NCBI GenBank assembly: GCA_046566095.1
Contig: JBKHXI010000117.1
Coordinates: forward strand, 1-8,654
Length of the DNA stretch: 8,654 nucleotides
Source of the DNA: CAMPJU01 sp046566095
GTDB taxonomy: Bacteria > Pseudomonadota > Gammaproteobacteria > Xanthomonadales > Xanthomonadaceae
Direction: 5' to 3'
Below the pieces are notes generated by a model. It was not told the DNA's origin and searched no databases. It saw only the letters and a list, made by a program, of their open reading frames with translations. Below are positions 1-7,567 of this stretch, one piece after another. Position 1 is the stretch's first letter. Every line of letters begins with the position of its first letter. The translations under genes were made by a program, and so were the position numbers.

Positions 1-154
1 GGGACCGGCTGTAAATAGATAACCGGCTGTGGGGCGTTCGCCCGGACGTACGACAGGCCGCAGCATGCGTCCGCGCAGTAGGTTCTGCTGCTCAGGGGAC
101 GCGGGCTTGCGGAGGGTCGCTGCGGCCAGGTGGCCGGTATTCGCTTTTCCCTCG

Positions 155-201
155 GTCAGGGCATCCTGCCCTGACTCGGGCGCTGGCCATCCTTGGCCAG
201 C
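155..201. repeat. Twin tandem hairpins with similar loops (REP-like)
   Basis: The first hairpin has arms GTCAGGGC (155-162) and GCCCTGAC (168-175) with loop ATCCT. The second has arms GCTGGCCA (182-189) and TGGCCAGC (194-201) with loop TCCT. Both stems are perfect 8 bp and only six bases lie between them. The shared CATCCT core with different stem sequence shows pairing is kept while sequence varies. This is the look of repetitive extragenic palindromes or of a bidirectional transcription stop, but no T-run follows on either strand. Confidence 0.55.
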
Positions 202-295
202 TTGTCGCGAACACCGGCCACCAGTCCGCAGCTCGCGGGTGCAGAAGGAGTGCTGCTTCGTTTCATCATCCGAAGAGCCGAGCTCGATGCGGGGT

Positions 296-321
296 GCGTC
301 GTCCGGTGGGCAGGGGATTGC
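296..321 (+). repeat. Left arm of a 26-base inverted repeat
   Basis: Bases 296-321 match the reverse complement of 469-494 at 25 of 26 positions; the one difference is T307. The core is GGGCAGGGGATTGC (308-321). The two arms are separated by 147 bases that contain further small hairpins. No target-site duplication is visible outside the arms. It could be an end of a miniature inverted-repeat element or one of two inverted copies of a dispersed repeat. Confidence 0.7.
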
Positions 322-382
322 GGAGCAGCGGACATGTGAGTGCCGGCTATTTGCGTGGCACTGCCGCGCGCCGGCGCGAACG

Positions 383-406
383 CCCGGCCCTCCGGACCGG
401 GCCGGG
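383..406. repeat. GC hairpin between the inverted-repeat arms
   Basis: CCCGGCCC (383-390) and GGGCCGGG (399-406) form a perfect 8-bp stem with loop TCCGGACC, itself partly self-complementary (TCCGGA). It lies near the middle of the 147-base interval enclosed by the 26-base inverted arms. Confidence 0.45.
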
Positions 407-468
407 GGAGCCGCGTAGCGGCGTTCCGCGCCCGCCTGAACGCCATGGATGGTGATACCGCGGGCGGA

Positions 469-494
469 GCAATCCCCTGCCCGCCGGACGACGC
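469..494 (-). repeat. Right arm of the 26-base inverted repeat
   Basis: This is the inverted partner of 296-321 (25 of 26). On the plus strand it begins GCAATCCCCTGCCC (469-482). The two arms could fold into one long stem with a 147-base structured loop, in either strand's RNA. Immediately beyond lies a stretch (about 495-600) ending in GCTCGGGACGACGG that also looks like non-coding repeat material. Confidence 0.7.
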
Positions 495-662
495 CGGCCC
501 GGAGCCAGGGACGCGAATCCATGGCGGCAGCAACCAGTCGCTTGCAGGAGCGGGCGGGCAAGAAGCAGGTGCCTCGCTGCGCTCGGGACGACGGTGAAAG
601 GTTGCAGATCGCCTAACGTTCCGGCCCCCAACCCGATCGGTACATGTACGCAGGAGAGTGTC

Positions 663-700
663 CGCCGCGTTGAGCGGCCGAGGGCCGTTCCAACGCGGCG
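663..700. repeat. Second, nested stem-loop downstream of pilZ
   Basis: CGCCGCGTTG (663-672) and CAACGCGGCG (691-700) are perfect 10-base inverted arms. Inside the 18-base loop a second stem forms from CGGCC (675-679) and GGCCG (683-687) around GAG. It is separated by one base from the preceding stem-loop. A structured 3' end, a decay barrier or the end of a palindromic repeat would all fit. Confidence 0.55.
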
Positions 701-701
701 A

Positions 702-728
702 GTTATACGCAGCGCAGCTGCGTGTAAC
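702..728 (-). repeat. Stem-loop directly after the pilZ stop
   Basis: GTTATACGCAG (702-712) and CTGCGTGTAAC (718-728) are inverted, 10 of 11 positions complementary, around the 5-base loop CGCAG. In the minus-strand RNA the single imperfect position is a C-A mismatch; in plus-strand RNA it would be a G-U wobble. It starts one base after the pilZ stop codon. No U-tract follows, so it is not a textbook intrinsic terminator, though together with the next stem-loop it may mark the 3' end of the operon message. Confidence 0.55.
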
Positions 729-729
729 G

Positions 730-1094
730 CTACATCGTCTGGGTGGGCTTCTCGGCGGTCAGGGCGCCGGCGAGCAGGGCCTCGATGCGGCCCTTCACGG
801 CTTCGCCCTCGGCGCTGTCGCTGAACTGCACGCCGATGCCGGCCGGGCGGTTGCCCTGGGCGCCGGGGGGGGTGACCCAGACCACCTTGCCGGCGACCGG
901 CAGGCGGTCGCCGGATTCGGGCAGGGTCAGCAGCAGGAACACCTCGTCGCCGAGGAAATAGCGCTTGGGCGTGGGCACGAACACGCCGCCGGTCTTCAGA
1001 TAGGGCATGTAGGCGCTGTACAGCTGCGCCTTGTCCTTGATCGCCAGCGACACGATGCCCTGGCGTGCGCCTCCGGCTCCCGCGATGCCTGCAT

Positions 1095-1098
<4 letters not shown>
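730..1098 (-). CDS. pilZ: PilZ-domain type IV pilus protein (non-canonical PilZ)
   Basis: A 122-residue single-domain PilZ protein. In Pseudomonas and Xanthomonas this particular family is needed for type IV pilus assembly and twitching, and in Xanthomonas it bridges the pilus ATPase PilB and the c-di-GMP receptor FimX. The core LYSAYMPYLKTGGVFVPTPK (27-46), GDEVFLLLTLPE (50-61), VAGKVVWVTPPGAQGN (68-83), AGIGVQF (86-92) and the end KPTQTM are the hallmarks as I remember them from those proteins. The c-di-GMP-binding RxxxR and (D/N)xSxxG motifs of ordinary PilZ domains are absent, so it probably does not bind the nucleotide itself. The ATG at 1098 overlaps the holB stop (ATGA), with a purine-rich GGAGGAGAGGG (1115-1105) upstream. 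Beginning ten residues later is less likely given that site. It is the last gene of the block; two stem-loops follow its stop. Confidence 0.93.
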
Positions 1099-2131
<1,033 letters not shown>

Positions 2132-2135
<4 letters not shown>

Positions 2136-2779
2136 GCCATCGCCCCGCGGTACGCGCGCAGACGCTCGAGCGCGTCGGCGGCCACCGCCTGCGCCGGCCG
2201 TCCGGCATCGAGCACCCGGAAGCGCGCCGGGTGCGCACGGGCGCGCGCGAGGAAGGCCGCGCGTACCCGTTCGAAGAAGGCGTCGTGCTCGCGCTCGATT
2301 CGGTCGGCCGCGGCGTCGCGGCCGCGCATGCGGGCGCGGCCGTCGGCGACCGCCACGTCCAGCAGCAGGGTCAGCCCGGGTTCGATCCCGACCACCGCCC
2401 GCTCGAGCGCGGCGATCAGCCCGGGGTCGAGCCCGCGCCCGCCGCCCTGGTAGGCGTAGCTCGAATCGGTGAACCGGTCGCACAGCACCCAGGCCCCGCG
2501 CGCCAGCGCCGGCAGGATGGTCTCGCGCACGTGCTGGGCGCGCGCGGCGAACATCAGCAGCAGCTCGGTTTCCGGCGCCGGCGGTTCGTGGTGCGGGTCC
2601 AGCAGCAGCGCCCGCACCTGCTCGGCCAGGGCGGTGCCGCCCGGTTCGCGGGTGCACACGACCTCGCAGCCGTCGGCGGCCAGCGCCGCGCGCAGGGCCT
2701 CGAGCACGGTCGACTTGCCGGCGCCCTCGCCGCCCTCGACCGTCACCAGCCGCGGCTGGCGCTGCAGCTCCGGCTTCAC
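2132..2779 (-). CDS. tmk: Thymidylate kinase (dTMP kinase)
   Basis: A 215-residue cytosolic kinase that phosphorylates dTMP to dTDP with ATP, an essential step in dTTP supply. The P-loop is GGEGAGKST (16-24). TREPGGT (43-49) is the substrate-contacting motif, DRFTDSSYAYQGGGRG (101-116) is the DR(Y/F) and thymidine-pocket region, and the LID is in RARMRGRDAAADRIE (148-162), whose arginines fit the bacterial type II enzymes in which the LID rather than the P-loop supplies the catalytic basic residue. Length is typical (E. coli 213). It begins with GTG at 2779, sharing GTGA with the mltG stop. AGGA (2789-2786) lies 6 bases upstream. No in-frame ATG lies near the P-loop, so the GTG start is well supported. 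It ends in an ATGA overlap with holB, coupling dTTP synthesis to a replication subunit. Confidence 0.97.
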
Positions 2780-3831
2780 CGCCCGTCCTGCCGGGTCCGC
2801 TCCCGGTAGCGCCGCAGGTATTCGCGTACCGCGGCCTGGTGCTCGGCCAGGGTGCGCGAGAACACGTGGCGGCCGCTGTCGTCGCCGACCGCGACGAAGT
2901 ACAGCTCGTCGCCCTCGGCCGGGTCGACCGCCGCGCGCAGGGCGTCCACGCCCGGCATCGCGATCGGCGTCGGCGGCAGGCCGGTACGGGTGTAGGTGTT
3001 GTAGGGGGTATCGGTCTCGAGGTGGCGGCGGGTGATGTTGCCGTCGTAGTCGTCGCCGATGCCGTAGATCACGGTCGGGTCGGTCTGCAGCCGCATGCCC
3101 AGCCGCAACCGCCGCACGAACACGCCGGCGATGCGCGCGCGCTCCTCGGGCACGCCGGTTTCCTTCTCGACGATCGAGGCCAGGATCAGCGCCTGTTCCT
3201 TGTCCTCCAGCGGCAGGTCCGGCGCCCGCGCCTCCCACGCCTTGTCCAGCGCGCGCTCCATCGACCGGTGCGCGCGGCGCAGGATGTCCAGGTCGCTGTC
3301 GCCGCGGGTATAGATGTAGGTCTCCGGCAGGAACCGGCCCTCGGGATGCTGGCCGGGGTGGCCCAGCGCCTCCATCAGCGCGGCGTCGTCCAGCTCCGCG
3401 GCCTGCTGCTCCAGCGGCTGCGCGCGGGTGAGCGCCGCGCGCAGTTCGCGGATGTTCCAGCCTTCCACGATCGTGAAGCGGTAGTTCAGGACCTTGCCGT
3501 CGCGCATCGCCTGCAACAGCTCGCGCGGGGTCATCGCCGGCGCCAGCGGGTATTCGCCGACCTGGATGCGGCCGGCGGCGCCCATCTGCCGCGCCAGCAG
3601 CTGCCATTCCAGGTCGTGGCCGGTCTCCACCCCCGCCGCCCGCAGCTTGCGCAGCACCGCCACGAACGAGTCGCCGCGCTGCACCTGCACGCTGCTGCCC
3701 TCGGGCACGCCCAGCGGCGCGACCACGAAGCCGTGGTAGCGGTCCCAGAGCCAGTAGCCGGCGAAGCCGGCGGCCAGGGCGGTCAGCGCGAACAGGACGC
3801 GGAAGCGGCCGAGTTGCTTGCGACGGGTCAC
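2776..3831 (-). CDS. mltG: Endolytic murein transglycosylase MltG (YceG family)
   Basis: A 351-residue inner-membrane protein that cleaves nascent glycan strands and is thought to set their length. After a short basic N-terminus (RRK) comes one membrane segment, residues about 11-29 (VLFALTALAAGFAGYWLW), putting the rest in the periplasm. A LysM-like segment follows (about 48-110, VQVQRGDSFVAVLRKL), then the YceG domain with EGRFLPETY (164-172), LASIVEKETG (218-226, holding the glutamate that corresponds to catalytic E218 of E. coli), RLRLGMRLQTDPTVIYG (241-257) and NTYTRTGLPPTPI (288-300). E. coli MltG is 340 residues. The GTG at 3831 is favoured because GGAGGT lies just upstream and it overlaps the pabC stop as GTGA. 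The 3' end overlaps tmk in the same way. The neighbourhood is the usual one for yceG, so the identification is firm. Confidence 0.95.
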   Translation of the reverse strand: MTRRKQLGRFRVLFALTALAAGFAGYWLWDRYHGFVVAPLGVPEGSSVQVQRGDSFVAVLRKLRAAGVETGHDLEWQLLARQMGAAGRIQVGEYPLAPAMTPRELLQAMRDGKVLNYRFTIVEGWNIRELRAALTRAQPLEQQAAELDDAALMEALGHPGQHPEGRFLPETYIYTRGDSDLDILRRAHRSMERALDKAWEARAPDLPLEDKEQALILASIVEKETGVPEERARIAGVFVRRLRLGMRLQTDPTVIYGIGDDYDGNITRRHLETDTPYNTYTRTGLPPTPIAMPGVDALRAAVDPAEGDELYFVAVGDDSGRHVFSRTLAEHQAAVREYLRRYRERTRQDGR

Positions 3832-4676
3832 GGAACCTCCAGTGCGGCGAATGCAGGATGCGCCGATGCCAGCCGGCGCTGCAGTGCGGCCACCTGCGGA
3901 TGCGGCGGCCACGAACGGCCGCCCAGGCGGGCCACCGGGAGGATACCGCGCACGGCGTTGCACAGGACCAGCGCCTGCGCCGATTCGACGTCGGCGACCG
4001 CGAGCCGGCGCTCGCGCGCGCCGGTCGTCTCCAGGATCCAGCCGCGGCACACCCCGGCCACGCCGCAGCGGTCGACCGGCGGCGTGGCCCAGCCCGCCTC
4101 GCCGAACACGAACAGGTTGGCCGCGGTCGCGCAGACCACGTCGCCGCCGGCGCTGCGCAGCAGGCCCTCGTCGGCCTGCGGGTCGGCGGCCGCAAGCGCG
4201 GCGCGCGCGAGCACCTGCTCCAGCCGGTTGCAGTGCTTGAGGCCGGCCAATGCCGGTTGCAGCGCGAGCCGGGTCCCGCACCAGCCCAGCCGCAGGCCGC
4301 GCGCCGGGATCGGCGGCGGCGGATGCAGCGACAGCACCCAGGTCGGGCGCGCGGCGGCCGGCGGGGCATAGCCGCGTCCGCGCCCGCGCGTGACCAGCAG
4401 CCGCAGCACCGCGTCGCCGGCCGCGTCGCCCAGCAGGTCCGCGGCCTGGTCGCGCACCAGCGCCTCGGGCGGCAGCGCCAGCCCCAACCGCGCCGCGCCC
4501 AGTGCCAGCCGCGCCCAGTGCCGCTCCCACCAGGGGACGGCGCAGGCGTGCGCGCGCATGGTCTCGAACAGGCCGTCGCCGTAGGCCAGGCCGCGGTCGT
4601 CGGCCGGGACCGCGTCGACCCGCGCCTGGCCGACGAAGATCCGCACGGCCGCCGCGGCGTCCCAGCCGGCCGTCAC
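3828..4676 (-). CDS. pabC: Aminodeoxychorismate lyase (PabC)
   Basis: A 282-residue fold-type IV pyridoxal-phosphate enzyme that removes pyruvate from aminodeoxychorismate, giving p-aminobenzoate for dihydrofolate synthesis. Visible family features are RGLAYGDGLFETM (28-40), the PLP-binding Lys147 in LKHCNRLEQVLAR, the phosphate-binding region CATAANLFVF (172-181) and the C-terminal LCNAVRGILPV (228-238). Branched-chain or D-amino-acid aminotransferases share this fold and much of these motifs, but position next to pabB and before mltG-tmk-holB, as in E. coli (fabF-pabC-yceG-tmk-holB), decides for PabC. It starts with GTG at 4676, whose last two bases and the next A form the pabB stop (GTGA overlap), so translation is probably coupled. 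A GGGGGTGG stretch upstream is a partial Shine-Dalgarno. The protein is rich in alanine, arginine and tryptophan, as expected for this G+C level. Confidence 0.93.
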   Translation of the reverse strand: MTAGWDAAAAVRIFVGQARVDAVPADDRGLAYGDGLFETMRAHACAVPWWERHWARLALGAARLGLALPPEALVRDQAADLLGDAAGDAVLRLLVTRGRGRGYAPPAAARPTWVLSLHPPPPIPARGLRLGWCGTRLALQPALAGLKHCNRLEQVLARAALAAADPQADEGLLRSAGGDVVCATAANLFVFGEAGWATPPVDRCGVAGVCRGWILETTGARERRLAVADVESAQALVLCNAVRGILPVARLGGRSWPPHPQVAALQRRLASAHPAFAALEVP

Positions 4677-6028
4677 CCGGCCACCCCCAGCGCGCGCAGC
4701 ATGCCGCGGGCCTTGGCCCGGGTCTCCTCCAGCTCGCGCCGCGGCTGCGAATCGATCACGATCCCGGCGCCGGTGCGGAAGCGCAGGTCGGCGCCCTCCA
4801 GTTCCGCGCTGCGGATCAGGATGTTGAGGTCGAGGTCGCCGTCGCGGTTCAGCCAGCCCATCGCGCCGGTGTAGGCGCCGCGCCCCTCGCCCTCCAGCTC
4901 GGCGATGATCTGCATGCAGCGGACCTTGGGGCAGCCGGTGATGGTGCCGCCGGGGAAGGTGGCGCGGACCACCGCGCCCGGGGTGGTGCCGGACCGCAGC
5001 CGGCCGCGCACGTTGCTGACGATGTGGTGGACGTGGGCGTAGCTCTCGACCGTCATCAGCTCGTCGACCTCGACGCTGCCGGGCACGCAGATCCTGCCCA
5101 GGTCGTTGCGCTCCAGGTCGATCAGCATCACGTGCTCGGCGCGTTCCTTGGGGTGGCCGACCAGTTCGCCGATGCGCGCGGCCTCGTCGTCGCCGGGCAG
5201 GCGCGGCCGGGTGCCGGCGATCGGCCGGGTCTCGACCAGGTCGCCGCGCACCGTGGCCAGGCGCTCGGGCGAGGCGCTGGCGACCGCCCAGCCGGCGCCG
5301 GCGAACAGCCCGGCGAAGGGCGCCGGATTGTGGTCGCGCAGGCGCTGGAACAGCGCGGCCGGCGCCGGCGGCACCTGGAAGCGCGCGCGCCAGCCGCGCG
5401 ACAGGTTCACCTGGAACACGTCGCCGGCCGCCAGGTAGTCGCGCACCCGGCCGACGCCGTCCAGGTAGCGCTCCGGGGGATCCTCGTCGAGGCGGATCGG
5501 CGGGCACCACGGCGGCAGCGGCGGCAGGGCGCGCGCCGCCTCCAGGTCGCTCCCGATCGCGTCGAGCATGGCCGCCTGCGCGGTCTCGGCCACGGCCACG
5601 CATTCGCCGGTGGCGCGGTCGCGCAGCAGCGCCGCCGGGCAGCGCAGGGCCAGCGCCGCCGGCACCGTGCCCGGGGCCGCGGGCAGGCGCAGCACCGGTT
5701 CGACCTGGGCCGCCAGCTCGTAGCCGAGCAGCAGCGCCCAGCCGCCGCGGAACGGCCAGCGCGGTTCCTCGCGCGGCAGGCGCAGCCGGCACCAGGCGGC
5801 ATTGAGCGCGGCGAGGAAGTCCTCCCCGACAGTGGCGCCCGCGTGGTCGCGGACGCGGCCGTCGCGGTCGAGCCGCAGCGAGGGGCCCGACGCGGCCAGC
5901 AGCAGGTCCCAGCGGCCGTGCGCGGTACCGTGCGCGGCCGATTCCAGCAGCACCGGGTAGCGCGCCGGTGCCGCCCGGTGCAGCGCCAGCAGGTCGGTAT
6001 CGGCAGCGAGCGAACGGGTGACGAGCAT
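4673..6028 (-). CDS. pabB: Aminodeoxychorismate synthase component I (PabB)
   Basis: A 451-residue chorismate-utilising enzyme, called PabB: with a glutaminase partner (PabA/TrpG, not in this window) it converts chorismate and ammonia to 4-amino-4-deoxychorismate for folate. E. coli PabB is similar in length (453), while TrpE is usually longer. The N-terminal part has LLES (27-30) as in the tryptophan-pocket region of the family. The chorismate domain shows FQVNLSRGW (205-213), RPIAGTRPR (268-276), HPKERAEHVMLIDLERNDLGR (302-322), FPGGTITGCPK (368-378) and GAGIVIDSQP (430-439). E. coli PabB has its catalytic lysine in PIKGT; here the residue is Ala271 (PIAGT), as in anthranilate synthase. The call therefore rests largely on the next gene being pabC, which it overlaps by four bases. 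Anthranilate synthase (TrpE) or salicylate/isochorismate-type enzymes are alternatives. AGGGG lies shortly before the ATG. Confidence 0.85.
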   Translation of the reverse strand: MLVTRSLAADTDLLALHRAAPARYPVLLESAAHGTAHGRWDLLLAASGPSLRLDRDGRVRDHAGATVGEDFLAALNAAWCRLRLPREEPRWPFRGGWALLLGYELAAQVEPVLRLPAAPGTVPAALALRCPAALLRDRATGECVAVAETAQAAMLDAIGSDLEAARALPPLPPWCPPIRLDEDPPERYLDGVGRVRDYLAAGDVFQVNLSRGWRARFQVPPAPAALFQRLRDHNPAPFAGLFAGAGWAVASASPERLATVRGDLVETRPIAGTRPRLPGDDEAARIGELVGHPKERAEHVMLIDLERNDLGRICVPGSVEVDELMTVESYAHVHHIVSNVRGRLRSGTTPGAVVRATFPGGTITGCPKVRCMQIIAELEGEGRGAYTGAMGWLNRDGDLDLNILIRSAELEGADLRFRTGAGIVIDSQPRRELEETRAKARGMLRALGVAG

Positions 6029-6051
6029 GGGCGCCCCTGGGGAGCCGCGGC

Positions 6052-6073
6052 GGCGGCGAACGGGATCGCCGCC
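6052..6073. repeat. Hairpin in the fabF-pabB spacer
   Basis: GGCGGCGA (6052-6059) and TCGCCGCC (6066-6073) form a perfect 8-bp stem with the 6-base loop ACGGGA, inside the 72-base gap between the fabF stop and the pabB start. No T-run follows on the minus strand. It marks the boundary between the fatty-acid genes and the tightly overlapping pabB-to-pilZ block, so a processing or attenuation site is conceivable but unproven. Confidence 0.35.
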
Positions 6074-6100
6074 CCGGCGGCCGCCCCGGGCGTACCGGGT

Positions 6101-7348
6101 TCAGAGCCGGCGGAACACCAGGGTGCCGTTGGTGCCGCCGAAGCCGAAGGAATTGGACAGCGCGTACTCGACCCGGGCCTGGCGCGCGGTATTGGGCACG
6201 TAGTCCAGGTCGCAGCCCTCGGAGGGGTTCTCGAGGTTGATCGTGGGCGGCACGACGCCTTCGCGGATCGCCATCGCGGTGAACACCGCCTCCACCCCGC
6301 CGGCCGCGCCCAGCAGGTGCCCGGTCATCGACTTGGTCGAGCTGACCATCACCTTGCGCGCATGTTCGCCGAGCGCGGACTTGACCGCCATGGTCTCGGC
6401 CAGGTCGCCGGCCGGGGTCGAGGTGCCGTGGGCATTGATGTACCCGACCTGCGAGGGATCGATGCCGGCGTCGCGGATGGCGTTGACCATGCAGCGCGCC
6501 GCGCCCTCGCCGCTCTCGCTCGGCGCGGTCATGTGGTAGGCGTCGCCGCTCATGCCGAAGCCGGCGAGCTCGGCGTAGATGCGGGCGCCGCGCGCCTTGG
6601 CACGCCCGTACTCCTCCAGCACCAGCACGCCGGCGCCGTCGCCCATGACGAAGCCGTCGCGCTCGCGGTCCCAGGGCCGCGAGGCGCGCTCGGGCTCGTC
6701 GTTGCGGGTGGACAGCGCCTTCATCGCGCAGAAGCCGCCGACCGAGGTCGGGGTGGTGGCGAACTCGGCGCCGCCGGCGAGCATCGCGTCGGCGTCGCCG
6801 TACTGGATCATCCGCATCGCCAGGCCGATGTTGTGGGTGGCGGTGGTGCAGGCGGTGACCGCGGCGATGTTCGGGCCCTTGGCCCCGGTCATGATCGAGA
6901 CCTGCCCGGCGATCATGTTGATGATGGTACTGGGCACGTAGAACGGGGAGATCTTGCGCTGCCCGCCGCTGGCGTAGCGCAGGGTGGTCTCCTCGATGCC
7001 CTTGAGCCCGCCGATCCCGGCGCCCACCGCCACGCCGAAGCGCTCGGCGTCGGCGTCGGCGATCTGGCGGCCGATGCCGGCGTCGTCGAGCGCCATCAGC
7101 GAGGCGGCCACGCCGTAATGGACGAAGGGGTCCATCTTCTTGACGTCCTTGGGTCCGATCCACTGGCCGGCGTCGAAGCCCTTGACCTCGCCGGCGATGC
7201 GGGTCGGGAACCCGGACGCGTCGAAATGGGTGATCGGGCCGATACCGGAACGGCCGTTGACGACGCCGTCCCAGCTGGAGGCCAGGTCCAGGCCGAGCGG
7301 GGACAGGATGCCCAGCCCGGTGACCACGACACGACGCTGCTGACTCAT
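6101..7348 (-). CDS. fabF: 3-oxoacyl-[acyl-carrier-protein] synthase II (FabF)
   Basis: A 415-residue beta-ketoacyl-ACP synthase II, the elongating condensing enzyme that joins malonyl-ACP to an acyl-ACP and is needed in E. coli for palmitoleate to cis-vaccenate elongation. The Cys-His-His triad is visible: Cys167 in VTACTTATHNIG, His307 in NAHGTSTPAGD and His344 in KSMTGHLLGAAG (with the conserved Lys339). The C-terminal glycine loop is NSFGFGGTNGTLVF. Length matches E. coli FabF (about 413). The ATG at 7348 is chosen because MSQQRRVVVTGLG is the normal N-terminus and AGGAG (7359-7355) sits 6 bases upstream; the frame extends 52 codons further, but that part is arginine/proline-rich, non-homologous spacer. 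FabB is excluded less firmly, but the neighbouring acpP and pabC favour FabF. A 72-base spacer separates it from pabB. Confidence 0.97.
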   Translation of the reverse strand: MSQQRRVVVTGLGILSPLGLDLASSWDGVVNGRSGIGPITHFDASGFPTRIAGEVKGFDAGQWIGPKDVKKMDPFVHYGVAASLMALDDAGIGRQIADADAERFGVAVGAGIGGLKGIEETTLRYASGGQRKISPFYVPSTIINMIAGQVSIMTGAKGPNIAAVTACTTATHNIGLAMRMIQYGDADAMLAGGAEFATTPTSVGGFCAMKALSTRNDEPERASRPWDRERDGFVMGDGAGVLVLEEYGRAKARGARIYAELAGFGMSGDAYHMTAPSESGEGAARCMVNAIRDAGIDPSQVGYINAHGTSTPAGDLAETMAVKSALGEHARKVMVSSTKSMTGHLLGAAGGVEAVFTAMAIREGVVPPTINLENPSEGCDLDYVPNTARQARVEYALSNSFGFGGTNGTLVFRRL

Positions 7349-7412
7349 GGAACGCTCCTGCAACCTGGATGCCTGCGCGCGGCGGCGACCGGGGCGCCGC
7401 CTCGGGCGCGGC

Positions 7413-7438
7413 CGGTTCCCGCCGGCGGCGGGGAACCG
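7413..7438. repeat. Hairpin in the acpP-fabF spacer
   Basis: CGGTTCCC (7413-7420) and GGGAACCG (7431-7438) form an 8-bp stem around 10 bases. The inner CCGCC/GGCGG could extend the stem across a one-base bulge. It lies 65 bases ahead of the fabF start on the minus strand. There is no T-tract. It may belong to the leader that sets fabF expression relative to acpP; the role is inferred only. Confidence 0.35.
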
Positions 7439-7551
7439 CCCAAACACGCGAGGCCGCTGGCGCGGCCCCGGCAGGGTGTGCTGTGCCGCGCGTGCCGCCT
7501 GCATGGCGATACGCAGGCGCGCCCGGCGTGGATGCGGGCCCGGCGCGCGGC

Positions 7552-7567
7552 GGCGCGGGCCCGCGCC
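7552..7567. repeat. Perfect 16-bp palindrome just after the acpP stop
   Basis: GGCGCGGG (7552-7559) is followed without spacer by its exact reverse complement CCCGCGCC (7560-7567), 4 bases past the acpP stop on the minus strand. The octamer CGGGCCCG, itself a palindrome, occurs here (7556-7563) and again at 7535-7542, so a larger alternative fold is possible. No T-run follows. A leaky or factor-assisted stop, or a 3' stabilising element for a short acpP message, would fit; this is inference. Confidence 0.4.

Larger units (their letters stand above)
1..729. other. Gene-free, palindrome-rich intergenic region
   Basis: I find no credible gene in this stretch. The open frames on either strand are short, overlap one another, are rich in Arg/Ala/Pro/Ser and match no family I know. 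It is somewhat less G+C-rich at the left edge (AAATAGATAA at 13-22). It holds many inverted repeats, listed separately, plus smaller ones: CGGCCA/TGGCCG (123-136), AGTGCC/GGCACT (339-362), the palindrome CGCGCCGGCGCG (367-378) and GTACATGTAC (640-649). In related genomes as I remember them, pilZ is often followed by a TatD-family gene; none starts within these 729 bases. Confidence 0.7.

Noticed and set aside
156..533. Small open frames in 1-729 on both strands (for example 125 codons minus, 129 codons plus) as genes
   Set aside because: They overlap each other, share the peptide ASSGGQGIA on opposite strands only because of the inverted repeat, and have no ribosome site or domain.
611..728. 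Integron attC-like site: GCCTAAC (611-617) and GTTATAC (702-708)
   Set aside because: The outer heptamers resemble attC core sites and the spacing is in range, but GTTATAC breaks the GTTRRRY rule. The inner L-type arms next to the heptamers do not pair, and the strong stems lie elsewhere. No integrase or cassette gene is present.
1..729. tRNA, rRNA, CRISPR array or riboswitch in the gene-free region
   Set aside because: No cloverleaf with a GTTC arm and CCA end, no rRNA stretch, no regularly spaced direct repeats, and no riboswitch core I recognise.
3828..7163. Minus-strand frame extending pabC upstream through pabB into fabF (1111 codons)
   Set aside because: The extension is out of frame with the two real genes it crosses. 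The PabC homology begins only at the GTG at 4676, which overlaps the pabB stop.
7349..7504. A 52-codon N-terminal extension of FabF
   Set aside because: Family homology starts at MSQQRRVVVTGLG, with a Shine-Dalgarno site directly upstream. The extension is Arg/Pro-rich spacer.
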